Source: an uncultured Ruminococcus sp. (GTDB taxonomy: Bacteria > Bacillota > Clostridia > Oscillospirales > Acutalibacteraceae). From it: 32,559 nucleotides of DNA. Position numbers and translations under genes: made by a program. Below the pieces are notes generated by a model. It was not told the origin of the DNA, made no database searches, and was given only the letters and a program-made list of their open reading frames with translations. The stretch is taken from the NCBI GenBank assembly GCA_902774325.1, contig CACYIC010000033.1:1-32559 (forward strand). Reading direction: 5' to 3'. Shown here one piece after another: positions 16,618 to 25,900 of this stretch (within the stretch, counting starts at the first letter, position 1; every line of letters starts with the position of its first letter).

Positions 16618-18615
16618 TTAAGCCTTGATGATTTTTGTTGCTTTAACGCTTCTTTCGCCGCCGCTTTCCGTGATCTCATAGATCACATAATCGGAAGGAA
16701 CAAAGTTATCGTTATTGTCTATAGCGATAAACTGACAGCGGTACCTGCCGGGCTCCAGCATATTAAGCTCCGCCGTGATATCGTCGGAAGGGACGGTAAA
16801 AACAGAGTCATTACTGTCCGTCATGCCGCTTTCCGAAAAGGTATTGACGACATCTCCTGCCTTTAGCTCGGTAAAATCTCTGTTGACAAGACCGTTTTCA
16901 TCGTATTCCGCTCCGACGATCCCCTTTGAAATGATGGGTTTGTTATCGGCGTCTCTCTTCACAGAAAACCTGTATTTTGTCAGTTCGCCGTTACAGAGAA
17001 TATCCGCCGTGAAATTAAAGATTTTTTCCTTCAAGACGCCGCTGCCGGTCAGTCTGTTTCCGCAAAGAAAGTACCATTCGCCGTTAAAATCATGGGTAAA
17101 TGTCAGTTTATCACCGCTCTTGACCTCGTGAGTGTCCATTGAGAGGAGGAAAGGCTCCTTCCCTTCCCCGTAATACTCCCACAGCTTACAGCCGATTTCT
17201 TTCAAGCCTTGTCTGCTTTCCTCGGTCAGCGTGACCTCAAACTCGCCCTTATCATTTATGCTTCCCTTATCCGCAAACTCGATCGGTGTTTCGGGCATTT
17301 GCAGGAAGAGCAGTTTCAGAAGCTCCGCGTATTGCCTGACAGGGCAATTTGCGATATAGGCTTTGAGATCGTCCTTTTTGTAATTCACGGGATAGTACAT
17401 CGAAATGCCGGTGCATAACGCCCTTGAGTATTCGGGGTCATCATTTGGAAACGGATATGTCAAGACGTCGCCGATATGATAAGCGATCAGTCCGCCGAGC
17501 GCCGTCTTTATTTTCGAGATCTCCTCCGGCTCCGTCGTAACGCCGCTGGTGAAATTCAAAGCGTCCACCACATTGTATTCGTTGTCTGCCTCTATCGGTG
17601 AGCTCAATCCGGCAAGAAAGGAGTAGAACCACGCGGCTCCGTGCTCACTTTTCTCCATTGCGCTCTGCCCGGAATCATTACGGATAAAATCAATCTCGCG
17701 GTCAAAGAACGCGTCAAGCTGATTAGTCGCCGCGTCTGTCTGAGAAAGATCAAAAAGCGATATAGACGCCTTTGCGTCCTGTTTTTTTACGCGACACTGC
17801 TCCATAAAGGAATCGCAGATCAACCTGCCGCAGGCTTCGTCATCATTGTCACCGAAGCTTTTGGCAATCACACTGTAATCGAATATTCCGCCGGGAATGA
17901 TCGTCTGGGATGCGATCATGTAATGAAAATAATCGCTCATTTGGGAGACGGCTTCAATGCTGCCCATAAAACAGGTATCGAACATCGCGATATCAAGCTT
18001 TTTCCGATCCTCAGCTCTGCCGAACATAGCGTCGGCATCGGACAGCTTCAAGCCCTTGAAGCCGAAATTTTCATCAAAGCAAAAGCCGTTTGTCGCGTCT
18101 CCCCCGTGATCCCATATAATCAGCATATCGCGCTCGGCGGGATAGGTTTTAAGCCCCCAATCCAAAAACGACTTGAAGGTCGCCGCATCGCCCATGCTTT
18201 GGTTAGGCAATTCATCAATTAGCGACAGCTCATGATTTTTGACGGTATAGCGCTGCAAACGATCGTTCGCGATGTTATGGGAATGCCATTTTTTCGCTCC
18301 GCCGGTCTCGAGCACAACGTTCACGTTCTCCGGGATATCCGCCTTTAGAAGCTCGTCGATATCCTTTCCCGCCATGCCCTGCTTGCTTTCAAGATTTGAC
18401 CCGCAAAAGTAAATAAAGACGGAACAGCTCGCGCCGGGACGGTATACCGGTTTATCCTCGTCGGTACTATTCTTGCCGGGAACATTCGCAAAGCGATTGC
18501 AGACACCGAAAACAACCAAACCGATAACCGCAACGCAAAGCAGCGCCGCCACAATCGGCAGGAGCAGCTTCGGCTTCTTTTTGCGATTTTCGGATAATGC
18601 TGTTTTTTCACCCAT
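16618..18615 (-). CDS. Clostripain-like cysteine peptidase (family C11), membrane anchored
   Basis: A 665-residue ectoenzyme. A single N-terminal helix (about residues 15-38, KLLLPIVAALLCVAVIG) anchors it with the catalytic part outside. The C11 dyad is visible: His170 in IIWDHGGD and Cys215 in MFDTCFMGS, 45 residues apart as expected for the family. C11 enzymes usually cleave after Arg or Lys, often after self-processing. The C-terminal half (about 430-665) is beta-rich with no recognised domain. It is first in a probable operon with the lipoprotein, beta-helix protein and micropeptide, so it may process or release them. Start ATG is supported by GGAGG nine bases upstream. Assignment to C11 is firm; substrate is unknown. 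Confidence 0.92.
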   Translation of the reverse strand: MGEKTALSENRKKKPKLLLPIVAALLCVAVIGLVVFGVCNRFANVPGKNSTDEDKPVYRPGASCSVFIYFCGSNLESKQGMAGKDIDELLKADIPENVNVVLETGGAKKWHSHNIANDRLQRYTVKNHELSLIDELPNQSMGDAATFKSFLDWGLKTYPAERDMLIIWDHGGDATNGFCFDENFGFKGLKLSDADAMFGRAEDRKKLDIAMFDTCFMGSIEAVSQMSDYFHYMIASQTIIPGGIFDYSVIAKSFGDNDDEACGRLICDSFMEQCRVKKQDAKASISLFDLSQTDAATNQLDAFFDREIDFIRNDSGQSAMEKSEHGAAWFYSFLAGLSSPIEADNEYNVVDALNFTSGVTTEPEEISKIKTALGGLIAYHIGDVLTYPFPNDDPEYSRALCTGISMYYPVNYKKDDLKAYIANCPVRQYAELLKLLFLQMPETPIEFADKGSINDKGEFEVTLTEESRQGLKEIGCKLWEYYGEGKEPFLLSMDTHEVKSGDKLTFTHDFNGEWYFLCGNRLTGSGVLKEKIFNFTADILCNGELTKYRFSVKRDADNKPIISKGIVGAEYDENGLVNRDFTELKAGDVVNTFSESGMTDSNDSVFTVPSDDITAELNMLEPGRYRCQFIAIDNNDNFVPSDYVIYEITESGGERSVKATKIIKA

Positions 18616-18647
18616 AAGGTTTTCCTCCGCAAGTATTTATCTTTTTG

Positions 18648-18656
18648 ATTATAGCA
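18648..18656 (-). promoter_or_regulatory. Extended -10 promoter of the C11 operon
   Basis: TGCTATAAT reads as an extended -10 on the minus strand, 33 bases before the C11 start codon. No good -35 lies at 17 bases; a TTGATT sits only 14 bases away and overlaps the acetolactate decarboxylase stop. This suggests the operon starts here, independent of the upstream gene. Confidence 0.55.
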
Positions 18657-18669
18657 CAAAAAATCGGAA

Positions 18670-19398
18670 TCAATTGCCGCCCTGTTCGACCTCTTTGATT
18701 TCGTCATTTGACGCTTGTTTAAGAGCGTATGTATCGAACGCCGCGTCCCTCGGCAATTGGATATCTATTCTGTCTATTTTCTGTATCAGACATTCTCCCG
18801 AGCTCATTACAGCCTCGAACACGTGTCCTCCGAGCTTTTTGTCCCTTGAGATAAAGTGCATGTGCCATCCCGAAGCGTTAATGCCGTCCATATAATCGGG
18901 GAAATACACACATACCAACGTTCCGTACAATCCTTCAAAGCAAAAATCCTTCTGTGTTTTTGAAAGAATGGTTTTCAAGGTAACGTGCTGAGAGCGATAA
19001 GGAGCACCGGCGCGCGCGCGTATTGAATCAAACCATCCGTCTATCCGCGCGACATGTATACTGTTCAAGCCAAAATCATCGTCTATTATCATTGTAAGAG
19101 CTAGTTTTATGGCTTCAATATCCTTCATTTCTCCAATTTCGATTCTTCTGCCGTCTTTTAAAGTACCCGCAACAGCAAAAGGTACTCCGTCAGAGTTTTC
19201 CGAGCGCACTATACTGCCGTCTTGCTTAGCTTGATAGCAGACGCCGTCAATAATGATCATCTCGCCGTCAACATTTTCAAAAGTGCCGAGCCCTGTATCT
19301 CCGTGTTCCAGCAGCTCCTCCACCGTTACAACAGGTTTCGTGTATCCCAGCGCTAACGCCTGCAGAGTAGATACCTGATATATTTTATTCAATTTCAT
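18670..19398 (-). CDS. alsD: Alpha-acetolactate decarboxylase
   Basis: A 242-residue cytoplasmic enzyme converting (S)-2-acetolactate to (R)-acetoin plus CO2 (EC 4.1.1.5), the second step of acetoin/butanediol formation, which drains pyruvate and can tune branched-chain amino acid supply. The metal-binding motif is intact: His179 and His181 in GWHMHF and His192 in GGHVFE, with the conserved EIGEMKDIEAIKLA stretch upstream. Length matches the family. The start is ATG 19398 because AGGGAGG lies ten bases upstream; a longer frame to 19479 lacks a ribosome site. No acetolactate synthase or butanediol dehydrogenase is adjacent, so it stands alone as far as this window shows. Confidence 0.93.
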   Translation of the reverse strand: MKLNKIYQVSTLQALALGYTKPVVTVEELLEHGDTGLGTFENVDGEMIIIDGVCYQAKQDGSIVRSENSDGVPFAVAGTLKDGRRIEIGEMKDIEAIKLALTMIIDDDFGLNSIHVARIDGWFDSIRARAGAPYRSQHVTLKTILSKTQKDFCFEGLYGTLVCVYFPDYMDGINASGWHMHFISRDKKLGGHVFEAVMSSGECLIQKIDRIDIQLPRDAAFDTYALKQASNDEIKEVEQGGN

Positions 19399-19434
19399 TT
19401 GGATGTCCTCCCTAAATCTTTTTATGTTTTGTTT

Positions 19435-19440
19435 ATTATA
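19435..19440 (-). promoter_or_regulatory. Possible -10 box for acetolactate decarboxylase
   Basis: TATAAT lies 36 bases before the start codon on the minus strand. There is no convincing -35 element, so this is tentative. Confidence 0.35.
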
Positions 19441-19497
19441 ATCAGGACGATCTCTCGTTGAGTTCATCTTCCTCTCCAAGAAGATCGCTTGTCATAA

Positions 19498-21468
19498 TTA
19501 AGGCTCTTGTTTGTAACCTGATGATATCAGATAAGCTGCGGCGCACAGAGCCAAAACGGAAGCAAGAACGATCCACGTTATGACGGCTTGTCCCGTCTGT
19601 ACCGCGCCGTTGTTTGAGACTGAGGCTCCTGTATTCGACGCCGAATCGGGAGTTGCCGCAGAGCCTGTCGCGGGTTGAACGGTTGACGGAACACTGCCGC
19701 TTTCCGTCGGCTGTTCTGTGGTCTCCGCTGTCGCGGATGTCGCAGGCTCCGTCGTCGGCTTCACTGACGGAGAAGCGCTGCCGTCGGTAATGGTGATCCT
19801 TCCCTGCCCGCGGGGATCGCTGTACTCAGCCGGGATCTCACCGTCTAAGAAGTCTCTGATATAATTCGCGAACAAGATGTAATAATATTCTTCGCTCACC
19901 TTCAGCTCGCTGCAGTTCTTGCTGAAGATCCCGGCATCGCCGCCGTTACAGAGCAGATAGTCCGTTGCGGCGATCGTATAGCTTTTATCGGGCGCGAGCG
20001 GCGTACCGTCGGACAGGCGAACATTCCGCACGCGGTAAGCTCCCTCAACGCCCTCAAAAACGCCGAATTCACTTTTTTTGACTGAGCTTTGAACGCTCGT
20101 GTCGATCTCATAGCTGAGTCCCGACACCTGCGCGAAGGCTCCGTTTTCATCGGGACAGTTTGACGCGCCGAGCTCCAGGAAATCAATGATCTGCTGTCCC
20201 GTTACCTTTGCCGAAGCGGAATAGTTGAAAAACGGGAACACCCCGTAAATGGTTTCGTAGGTAATATCTCCGGCGGGAATGGTGACGCGGATGCTGCCGC
20301 CGTTAAGGATGCATAAATCGGCGTTCATCTCTTTCTTGTAAAAGTCCGCGCAAAGATCGCCGAGATTTGTCTCCGCTCTGCGGATCGCTCTTTTTCCGGT
20401 CTCAGGATCGCTGATGGTCAGATCGAAATCGGTGTGACCGACCTTGACCGCCAGATCATTGGAAACTTCCTGCTTCAAAGAATAGATCATATCGTACAAC
20501 CTGCGGTCGATGTTCCTTCCGTTTCGCGCTTCATCCGACATCCATTCGTTATCCGGAATATTCATATCCGCAGTGGGAGCGGGCACCTCGGAGATCAGCT
20601 CCGTGGAGATGCGGTTATCACCGGAGATCGTCATTTTGCCGATATTGTTCAGCTTGGTTCCCGTCTGGGTGATCGTCACGTCCTCGCCGTCCTTGCTCTT
20701 CACGATCAGACTTTCGGTAACGGAATGGGAATGACCGTCGATCACGGCGTCGATATGATTGGTATTTGCCGCGACCTCCTGCGCCGACCAGCCCTTTGCG
20801 ACTTCATCCTCACCGAGATGTCCGAGCAGGATGACGACGTCCGCTCCCTCGGCTCTTGCCGAATCAACGCTTTGCTGGATCACGCTGTAGAACGCGCCCT
20901 CGCCCTGCGCGAAGCTGTAGATGTACTCACCTTTGTCATCTTGGAAATATGTGGGCGTTGAGCCGGTAAAGGTCTCCGGCGTGACCGCTCCGACAAAGGC
21001 GATCTTCTTCTCCCCTGCGCTGAGGATCCGGTAGGGCTCAAATACCGCGTTACCGAACCGGTCGAGGAAGTTACAACAGGTGTAGCCGCAGTTAAGCTTC
21101 GGCGCCAGCTCCAAAAGGCGGTTCACGCTGTAGTCAAACTCATGGTTTCCCAAGGTCGCCACATCGTAATCCAGCTCGTTGAGCAGCGAGATAATGCCCT
21201 CGCCCTGCGTCATGCCGCCTACGGTGTCGCCCTGGATCGCGTCGCCGGCGTCAACCAAAAGCACATGATCGTGCAGGCTTTCCATTTCCCTTTTGTAAAG
21301 CTCGAGGCCGTCGTAGCCGATAACGTCATTCACCCCGCAATGCACGTCATTGGTGTAGAGTATGACGATATCCTCACGCGCGTCCGCTGCTGTCGACGAA
21401 ATCGCTCCGGCTGAGAGCAATTGTGTGCCGAGAAGGATCCCGGACATCAGAAACGTTATTTTTTTCAT
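19498..21468 (-). CDS. Secreted 5'-nucleotidase / metallophosphatase, surface anchored
   Basis: A 656-residue UshA/5'-nucleotidase family protein that hydrolyses extracellular nucleotides to nucleosides and phosphate. A signal peptide (1-28) is followed by the calcineurin-like metal motifs: Asp41 and His43 in YTNDVH, Asp73 and Asp76 in VDAGDAIQGD, Asn108-His109 in LGNHEFD, then LLGHLG and GHSHS. The C-terminal nucleotidase domain spans about 330-540. A Thr/Ser/Pro-rich linker (about 560-610) leads to a hydrophobic helix and short Lys-containing tail. The sequence just before the helix is AVQTGQ, which resembles a degenerate sortase signal rather than a standard LPxTG. Ribosome site AGAGGTGA precedes ATG. 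Family is firm, exact substrate is not. Confidence 0.92.
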   Translation of the reverse strand: MKKITFLMSGILLGTQLLSAGAISSTAADAREDIVILYTNDVHCGVNDVIGYDGLELYKREMESLHDHVLLVDAGDAIQGDTVGGMTQGEGIISLLNELDYDVATLGNHEFDYSVNRLLELAPKLNCGYTCCNFLDRFGNAVFEPYRILSAGEKKIAFVGAVTPETFTGSTPTYFQDDKGEYIYSFAQGEGAFYSVIQQSVDSARAEGADVVILLGHLGEDEVAKGWSAQEVAANTNHIDAVIDGHSHSVTESLIVKSKDGEDVTITQTGTKLNNIGKMTISGDNRISTELISEVPAPTADMNIPDNEWMSDEARNGRNIDRRLYDMIYSLKQEVSNDLAVKVGHTDFDLTISDPETGKRAIRRAETNLGDLCADFYKKEMNADLCILNGGSIRVTIPAGDITYETIYGVFPFFNYSASAKVTGQQIIDFLELGASNCPDENGAFAQVSGLSYEIDTSVQSSVKKSEFGVFEGVEGAYRVRNVRLSDGTPLAPDKSYTIAATDYLLCNGGDAGIFSKNCSELKVSEEYYYILFANYIRDFLDGEIPAEYSDPRGQGRITITDGSASPSVKPTTEPATSATAETTEQPTESGSVPSTVQPATGSAATPDSASNTGASVSNNGAVQTGQAVITWIVLASVLALCAAAYLISSGYKQEP

Positions 21469-21500
21469 TGTGAATCACCTCTCATGCATAATCTTTTATT

Positions 21501-21529
21501 ATTTTATCATAAAAAGCCGGAAAAGTCAC
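21501..21529 (-). promoter_or_regulatory. Probable promoter of the 5'-nucleotidase gene
   Basis: TAAAAT (21501-21506) is 17 bases from GTGACT (21524-21529) on the minus strand. It lies about 33 bases before the start codon. Match to consensus is moderate. Confidence 0.4.
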
Positions 21530-21617
21530 CAGAAAATTGAATAAAATTACAAAAGCACTTTCCTTGCTGATTTCGCAGTCAAAAGAAAACGTCGGAGTTG
21601 GTTATTGTTTATCGACA

Positions 21618-21663
21618 AAAGGAGCCGACTCAAATCTCTATAGAGTTAAGTGTCAGCTCCTTT
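21618..21663 (-). terminator. Hairpin terminator
   Basis: AAAGGAGC (21618-21625) pairs with GCTCCTTT (21656-21663), with further GAC/GTC pairing and an inner CTCTATAGAG palindrome. T runs follow on the minus strand (CCTTTTGT), with a shorter one on the plus strand. Confidence 0.6.
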
Positions 21664-21852
21664 GCTTATGTTAGATTATCTCAAAAACCGCTTTACTATA
21701 CTTACTCGTCGCTAATATTCCCTGCCGATTCTGATTTCCGATAAAATCAACTGTATGAGCTTATTCTTCTCTTCCCTTCGCAAATACCTCCGCTCAATTA
21801 AAAAAATTGTTCGTAGATAATATAGCAGACCATGTATAACAAATGTACAACA

Positions 21853-21886
21853 AAAAGCGCTGCTTTCAAAAAAAGAAGGCGCTTTT
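21853..21886. terminator. Hairpin, probable intrinsic terminator
   Basis: AAAAGCGC (21853-21860) pairs with GCGCTTTT (21879-21886); the inner CTTTC and GAAG extend the stem around an A-rich loop. It could act in either direction; on the minus strand it ends in TTTTTGTTG. Confidence 0.55.
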
Positions 21887-21932
21887 GAGACGTTGTCTAT
21901 CTATCGGCATTCATAAAAATTCATTACGCTTA

Positions 21933-21959
21933 AAGGGCAGTCCAAAACGGGCTGCCCTT
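21933..21959 (-). terminator. Hairpin downstream of the peroxiredoxin gene
   Basis: AAGGGCAG (21933-21940) pairs perfectly with CTGCCCTT (21952-21959). It lies 56 bases after the peroxiredoxin stop. The following T run is short, so termination would be weak; the hairpin at 21853 may back it up. Confidence 0.5.
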
Positions 21960-22014
21960 ATCATAACCATTCCTGCTTGATTGCATGATCTTTTTCCTGT
22001 AACGATGATGTTTT

Positions 22015-22470
22015 TTATTCAAGCGCGCCAAGCATTTGCGTCGGATTGTCAGCCGCCTTGACCTTGTCGAACGCTTTGACGATAACGCCGTTTTCATCGA
22101 TCAAATAAGTCGTGCGCACTACGCCCATGCTTACCTTGCCGTAGTTTTTCTTTTCCTTCCAAACATCGTAAGCCCGAATGACCTCTTTTTCAACGTCGGA
22201 GAGAAGCGTGAAAGGCAAGCCGTATTTCTCCTCAAACTTCTTATGAGAAGCAACGGAATCCTTGCTCACGCCGAGCACGACCGCGCCTTTTTCGCGGAAC
22301 TGCGGATAAAGCTCGCCAAACGCGCACGCCTGCTTAGAACAGCCCGGGGTATTGTCACGCGGATAAAAGTATAAGATGACCTTTTCTCCCCGATAATCGG
22401 AAAGTGAATGAGGCTCGCCATTTTGGTCGGGCAGCGTGAACTCAGGCGCCTTTGTGCCGATTTCTAACAT
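22015..22470 (-). CDS. bcp: Thiol peroxidase, PrxQ/BCP-type peroxiredoxin
   Basis: A 151-residue thioredoxin-dependent peroxiredoxin that reduces hydrogen peroxide and alkyl hydroperoxides in the cytoplasm, useful in an oxygen-sensitive anaerobe. The peroxidatic Cys44 sits in DNTPGCSKQAC and the resolving Cys49 is five residues on, the PrxQ pattern. The usual APEFTLPDQNG start and VVLGVSKDS strand are present, and length is typical. Start is ATG 22470, with AGGAGG eight bases upstream; the open frame runs on to 22596 but without a ribosome site. It appears monocistronic. Confidence 0.94.
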   Translation of the reverse strand: MLEIGTKAPEFTLPDQNGEPHSLSDYRGEKVILYFYPRDNTPGCSKQACAFGELYPQFREKGAVVLGVSKDSVASHKKFEEKYGLPFTLLSDVEKEVIRAYDVWKEKKNYGKVSMGVVRTTYLIDENGVIVKAFDKVKAADNPTQMLGALE

Positions 22471-22646
22471 TTTGATTACCTCCTGACAATTATCTGTCTT
22501 TATATTTTTAATGAACAGCGGTCGCAGGATACAGCCCGACTCTTTCCCGTTGCCGTAAAGCGCCTCAGCTGCACCGCAGTCCCTTGATACGAACATTATA
22601 CAACATCATTTCGTTTTTGTCATTATAAAATCAAACTTCATAGACG

Positions 22647-22850
22647 TAATACTAATCTCAGATAAAAAGTGGACAAAGATTTGCGAGGATATTTTTCGCA
22701 AGACGAGGCGAAGGACGCCGCAAGGCTGGCGCCATAACCGGGGACCCTTGACCGTTGTCAGCAAGCACAGCGCGCGACGACGAGACGACAACGAAGTATT
22801 GCGGAAAATAGACCGCAAAGATTGTCTTTTTTTATTTGAGTTTAGTATAA
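22647..22850. repeat. MITE-like element with terminal inverted repeats
   Basis: The two ends are long imperfect inverted repeats. Left: TAATACTAATCTCAGATAAA and on through about 22680. Right, reverse-complemented: TTATACTAAACTCAAATAAA and on through about 22817. Pairing continues into TTTGCG on both sides. The interior is GC-richer than its flanks and has no credible gene. Size, structure and lack of coding are those of a miniature inverted-repeat element or dispersed intergenic repeat. The right end also supplies a TATAAT on the plus strand. No second copy is seen in the window. Confidence 0.6.
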
Positions 22851-22879
22851 TGCGCGGTATTTCCGAACCGATTACTTTT

Positions 22880-22926
22880 TTTCAAAAAGGCTGCGAAGAA
22901 TGAAGTCGACTTCGATCTTCGCAGCC
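22880..22926 (-). terminator. Strong intrinsic terminator of the subtilase gene
   Basis: GGCTGCGAAGA (22889-22899) pairs perfectly with TCTTCGCAGCC (22916-22926), and the loop holds a further GAAGTCGACTTC palindrome. On the minus strand it is followed by TTTTTGAAAAAAAG. It lies about 70 bases after the subtilase stop. Confidence 0.85.
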
Positions 22927-22994
22927 CTCTGCTTATTTTGCGGAGAATAATGGCAAAAGGAAAACAGTGTCAATTATCTCCTGCCTTAAACGGA

Positions 22995-25900
22995 TCATTT
23001 CTTTGTAACGCCGTCGCCGTAGATGGTCGTCCAGTCGTTCTTCATCGAAACAGCCGTCCAGCCGTTCTTCTCACAGCTCGCGCGCATGGAGTCAGCCTTC
23101 GCGAGGTTTCCGTTCTCGCGCTCGAGGTCGTCGCAGCAAAGCAGGAAAGCGCCGCTTCTGTACTTGTTATTGGTGATGGTATAATTCGCCATCGCCGCGT
23201 CGCCGGAGCTGTTGCCAAAGCAGAGCACAGGCTGCAAGCCTATCTCCTGTTCGATAACGCTGACCTTGTTCATTTTGAGGTTCTTGATGATAAATTCGCC
23301 GCCGGTTACAAGCTCGTCGTCCTGAGTAAAGGTGTAGTCGAGTCCGTCGGCGCCGCCCTGACCTGTCGCTACCAGGCTTTCATCCGAGCCGATCATCTGC
23401 GCGAGCGGGATATTTATCATGCCCTCGGCAAGACCTCTCGTAATAAGACGGTCGGTGCCGCTGACGATGTAAACCTTGAAGTCATTCGCCTGCAGGAAAT
23501 CAACCACCTGGAGCATGGGCTTGTAGAACGCCTGACCGTTCGTCATGTTGGTGTAGCTGTTCATCGGGGTATCTCTGTAAGCCTTAACATAAGCGTCGAA
23601 CTGCGCGGGAGTCATGCCCTTGAAGGCGGTGGCTACAGCGGTGCCGTGTCTTACGTCCATTCCCTTGGGATAAACGCCCGTATCAAAATATGTCTTGATG
23701 TCGGCGCAGACCTCTTTTTCATAATCGCTTGCCTTATCCTTGTAGTCGGGATCCTCCATGACTCTGTGATAAAACAGCTTGTGGTCGAAATAGCCTGGGT
23801 CTGTCTCGCAGCAGAGCGTGCCGTCCATATCGAATACCGCGATACGGTTCTCAACGGGGATATAATCCTTGGAGTTTTTGTCCGTGATCGCCTTCATGTA
23901 TTTTGTGAGCTCGGATTTGAGAGGAGCGGTATTTGTCCAGAGCGAGAGAGCGTCCTCCGCGATCGGCTCGCCGATACCCTCGGAAGCCTCAAGTCCCGCG
24001 ATAAAGCGCTGGATATCGGTCACGTCGTCGATCGAAACCTTGCCGTCGCCGTTTGTGTCGCAAGCTTCCAAAACAAAGCTTGAGGGCATTTCATAATGAG
24101 CGACGTATTTCTGGATCATCGTAGCGTCGTCGATCGTCACCTTGCCGTCGCCGTTTGCGTCGCCGAGAAGCGTTCCGACGAAGGGACTCTCATAAACGCC
24201 GCTGCTCTCGGGCAGAAGGCTGAGCGCCCAGCCGCTCTTGTAATCATCCCTTATGTGGCGGATATAGTAGATGCCGTCGCGGGTTGCGACGCAGGAGGAG
24301 CCTTCGCCGTAGTTATCGCTCAGAGAGTCAGAGGTTGTATAGTAAAGCGGCTCTATCCTGTCGGTCGAGGTGTTGTAGAGGAACACGTTGCCGCCGCCAT
24401 CAGCGGAAGCGCCGACAAAGACCATGCCGTTTTTCACGCTTGTCACCGCCTCGCGGCAAGTGATGTTGCCGTGATCGTTGTAAACTCTGCCTATAAGGTT
24501 CTTATCTTCCTTTTTCTCCCACTTTTCACCGTCAAAGCAGTAAATCGAACCGCTCAGTCTTTCATCTGTGGAAAGAGAGGTATCCGGGAGATAGCCGAAC
24601 ATCGCGTATAGCTTTCCGCCGGAAGAAACGAAATCAAAGCCTACGGTGTTGCTCGGAAGTCCGGGTTCCTCGCTCCATTTCTTTGTCTTGAGATCAAGGC
24701 TGTACATGAGAAGCGCGTTCGACTCGTTCTCGGAGGGAGTCATGGACTTGCTCAAATAATAAAGCTTGCCGCCGCAGACGCAGACAGAAAGCGACTCGGA
24801 ATACTCGGTATATTCAATATCGCTCGGCATTGCCTCGATCTCGCTGACGCTCCAGTGAGGATCGTCGCTGTTCAGGTCAAAGGAGCAAAGATACCATGAG
24901 TCATCCACATATACCGGCTCAGGCTCGTCTTCGCCGTCCTCATTGTCATCCTCGTCGTTTAACGCTCTGTAGTTGAAGCCTCCGTCATCATCAGGATCGT
25001 CGAAGTTTCCTTCTCCGTCCTCCCAATCCTCACCGCTTTCATCCGAATCATCATCATCCGGCGGATTTATCTGCACCATAATATAGACTACGCCGTTTTC
25101 GTTCGCGGGGACGTCTGTATTCACAAAATAGATTTGATAGCCGTTGTAAACCGTATAGCGGGATTCACCCTGCTGTACAAGATAATTGCAAAGTGAGTCG
25201 GAAAGGGCGGAATCCTTGATCGTAACGAACTGCTTACCGTCGAATTTGTATATCTCGCCCGTTTTACCGTTATAGCCGTAGAGGTTTTCGCCGTTCCTGT
25301 CAGTCAGCAGAGAAGGCGGAAGGAGCTCATACTGAACGCGCGATAAATCGGAGCCGTTCATTTCATAATACGTCTTGGTATCCTTGAGCTCGGAGCTGAC
25401 TGAGGTAAGCTTGGGTTGACCCTTGACAAGGAAGAACTTACCTGAGCCGCTGACTCCGTCCGCGGACGTTACGGTAAATTCCGTGTAAGTCGAAAACAGA
25501 CTCTTGGCATTACGGATCGCAAGCTGTTTGCCGTCGGCGGAGCTTTCGACCTTCATATTCTCGGGGAGAGAAGTCGCCTGCGAGTCCTGAGCGCAAAGGC
25601 TCCTGTAGGTGACGGTGCAGCCCTCGAAAAGGTTTTCGCCGATGAGGGTTATGGTTTCCTTATCAACATCGCAGACCGCGTCCGAAATACTCGGGACGGA
25701 CGCGTCGAGCTTTGAGAGATCGAGATAGCCGCCTGTGGAACAGAGCTCCCTGAGCTCATCTGTCCGAGTTACGCAGGAGAGCACCTTCGCGCGGATGCGC
25801 TTGGCGTAATCGGCGCCGGATTCTCCCTCCTGACGGGGATTGAGCGCGGAGATGAGCGCGCCGCCGCCGCAGACAGCGGGACATGCCATCGAGGTACCGG

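Larger units (their letters stand above)
21469..22014. other. Intergenic region with serial hairpins
   Basis: This 546-base stretch has no convincing gene. It holds the 5'-nucleotidase promoter and three hairpins (21618-21663, 21853-21886, 21933-21959). Between the first two, on the minus strand, a possible extended -10 (TGCTATATT, about 21819-21827) leads to a 23-codon TTG-started frame at 21712-21783 whose GGAGG is only three bases away. It may be a small-RNA or leader unit, or the relic of a lost gene. Confidence 0.45.
22471..22994. other. Intergenic region between the peroxiredoxin and subtilase genes
   Basis: This 524-base gap carries the peroxiredoxin leader, the 204-base inverted-repeat element (22647-22850) and the subtilase terminator (22880-22926). 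I see no protein-coding gene; a 70-codon minus-strand frame at 22606-22818 is created by the repeat element and has Arg-rich, low-plausibility composition. Confidence 0.55.

Noticed and set aside
22606-22818. 70-codon minus-strand frame
   Set aside because: Lies across one end of the inverted-repeat element and is Arg/Leu/Ser-rich without a ribosome site; most likely spurious.
22938-24083. 381-codon plus-strand frame opposite the subtilase C-terminus
   Set aside because: Antisense shadow of the dockerin and HAD domains, with no recognisable motif or ribosome site.
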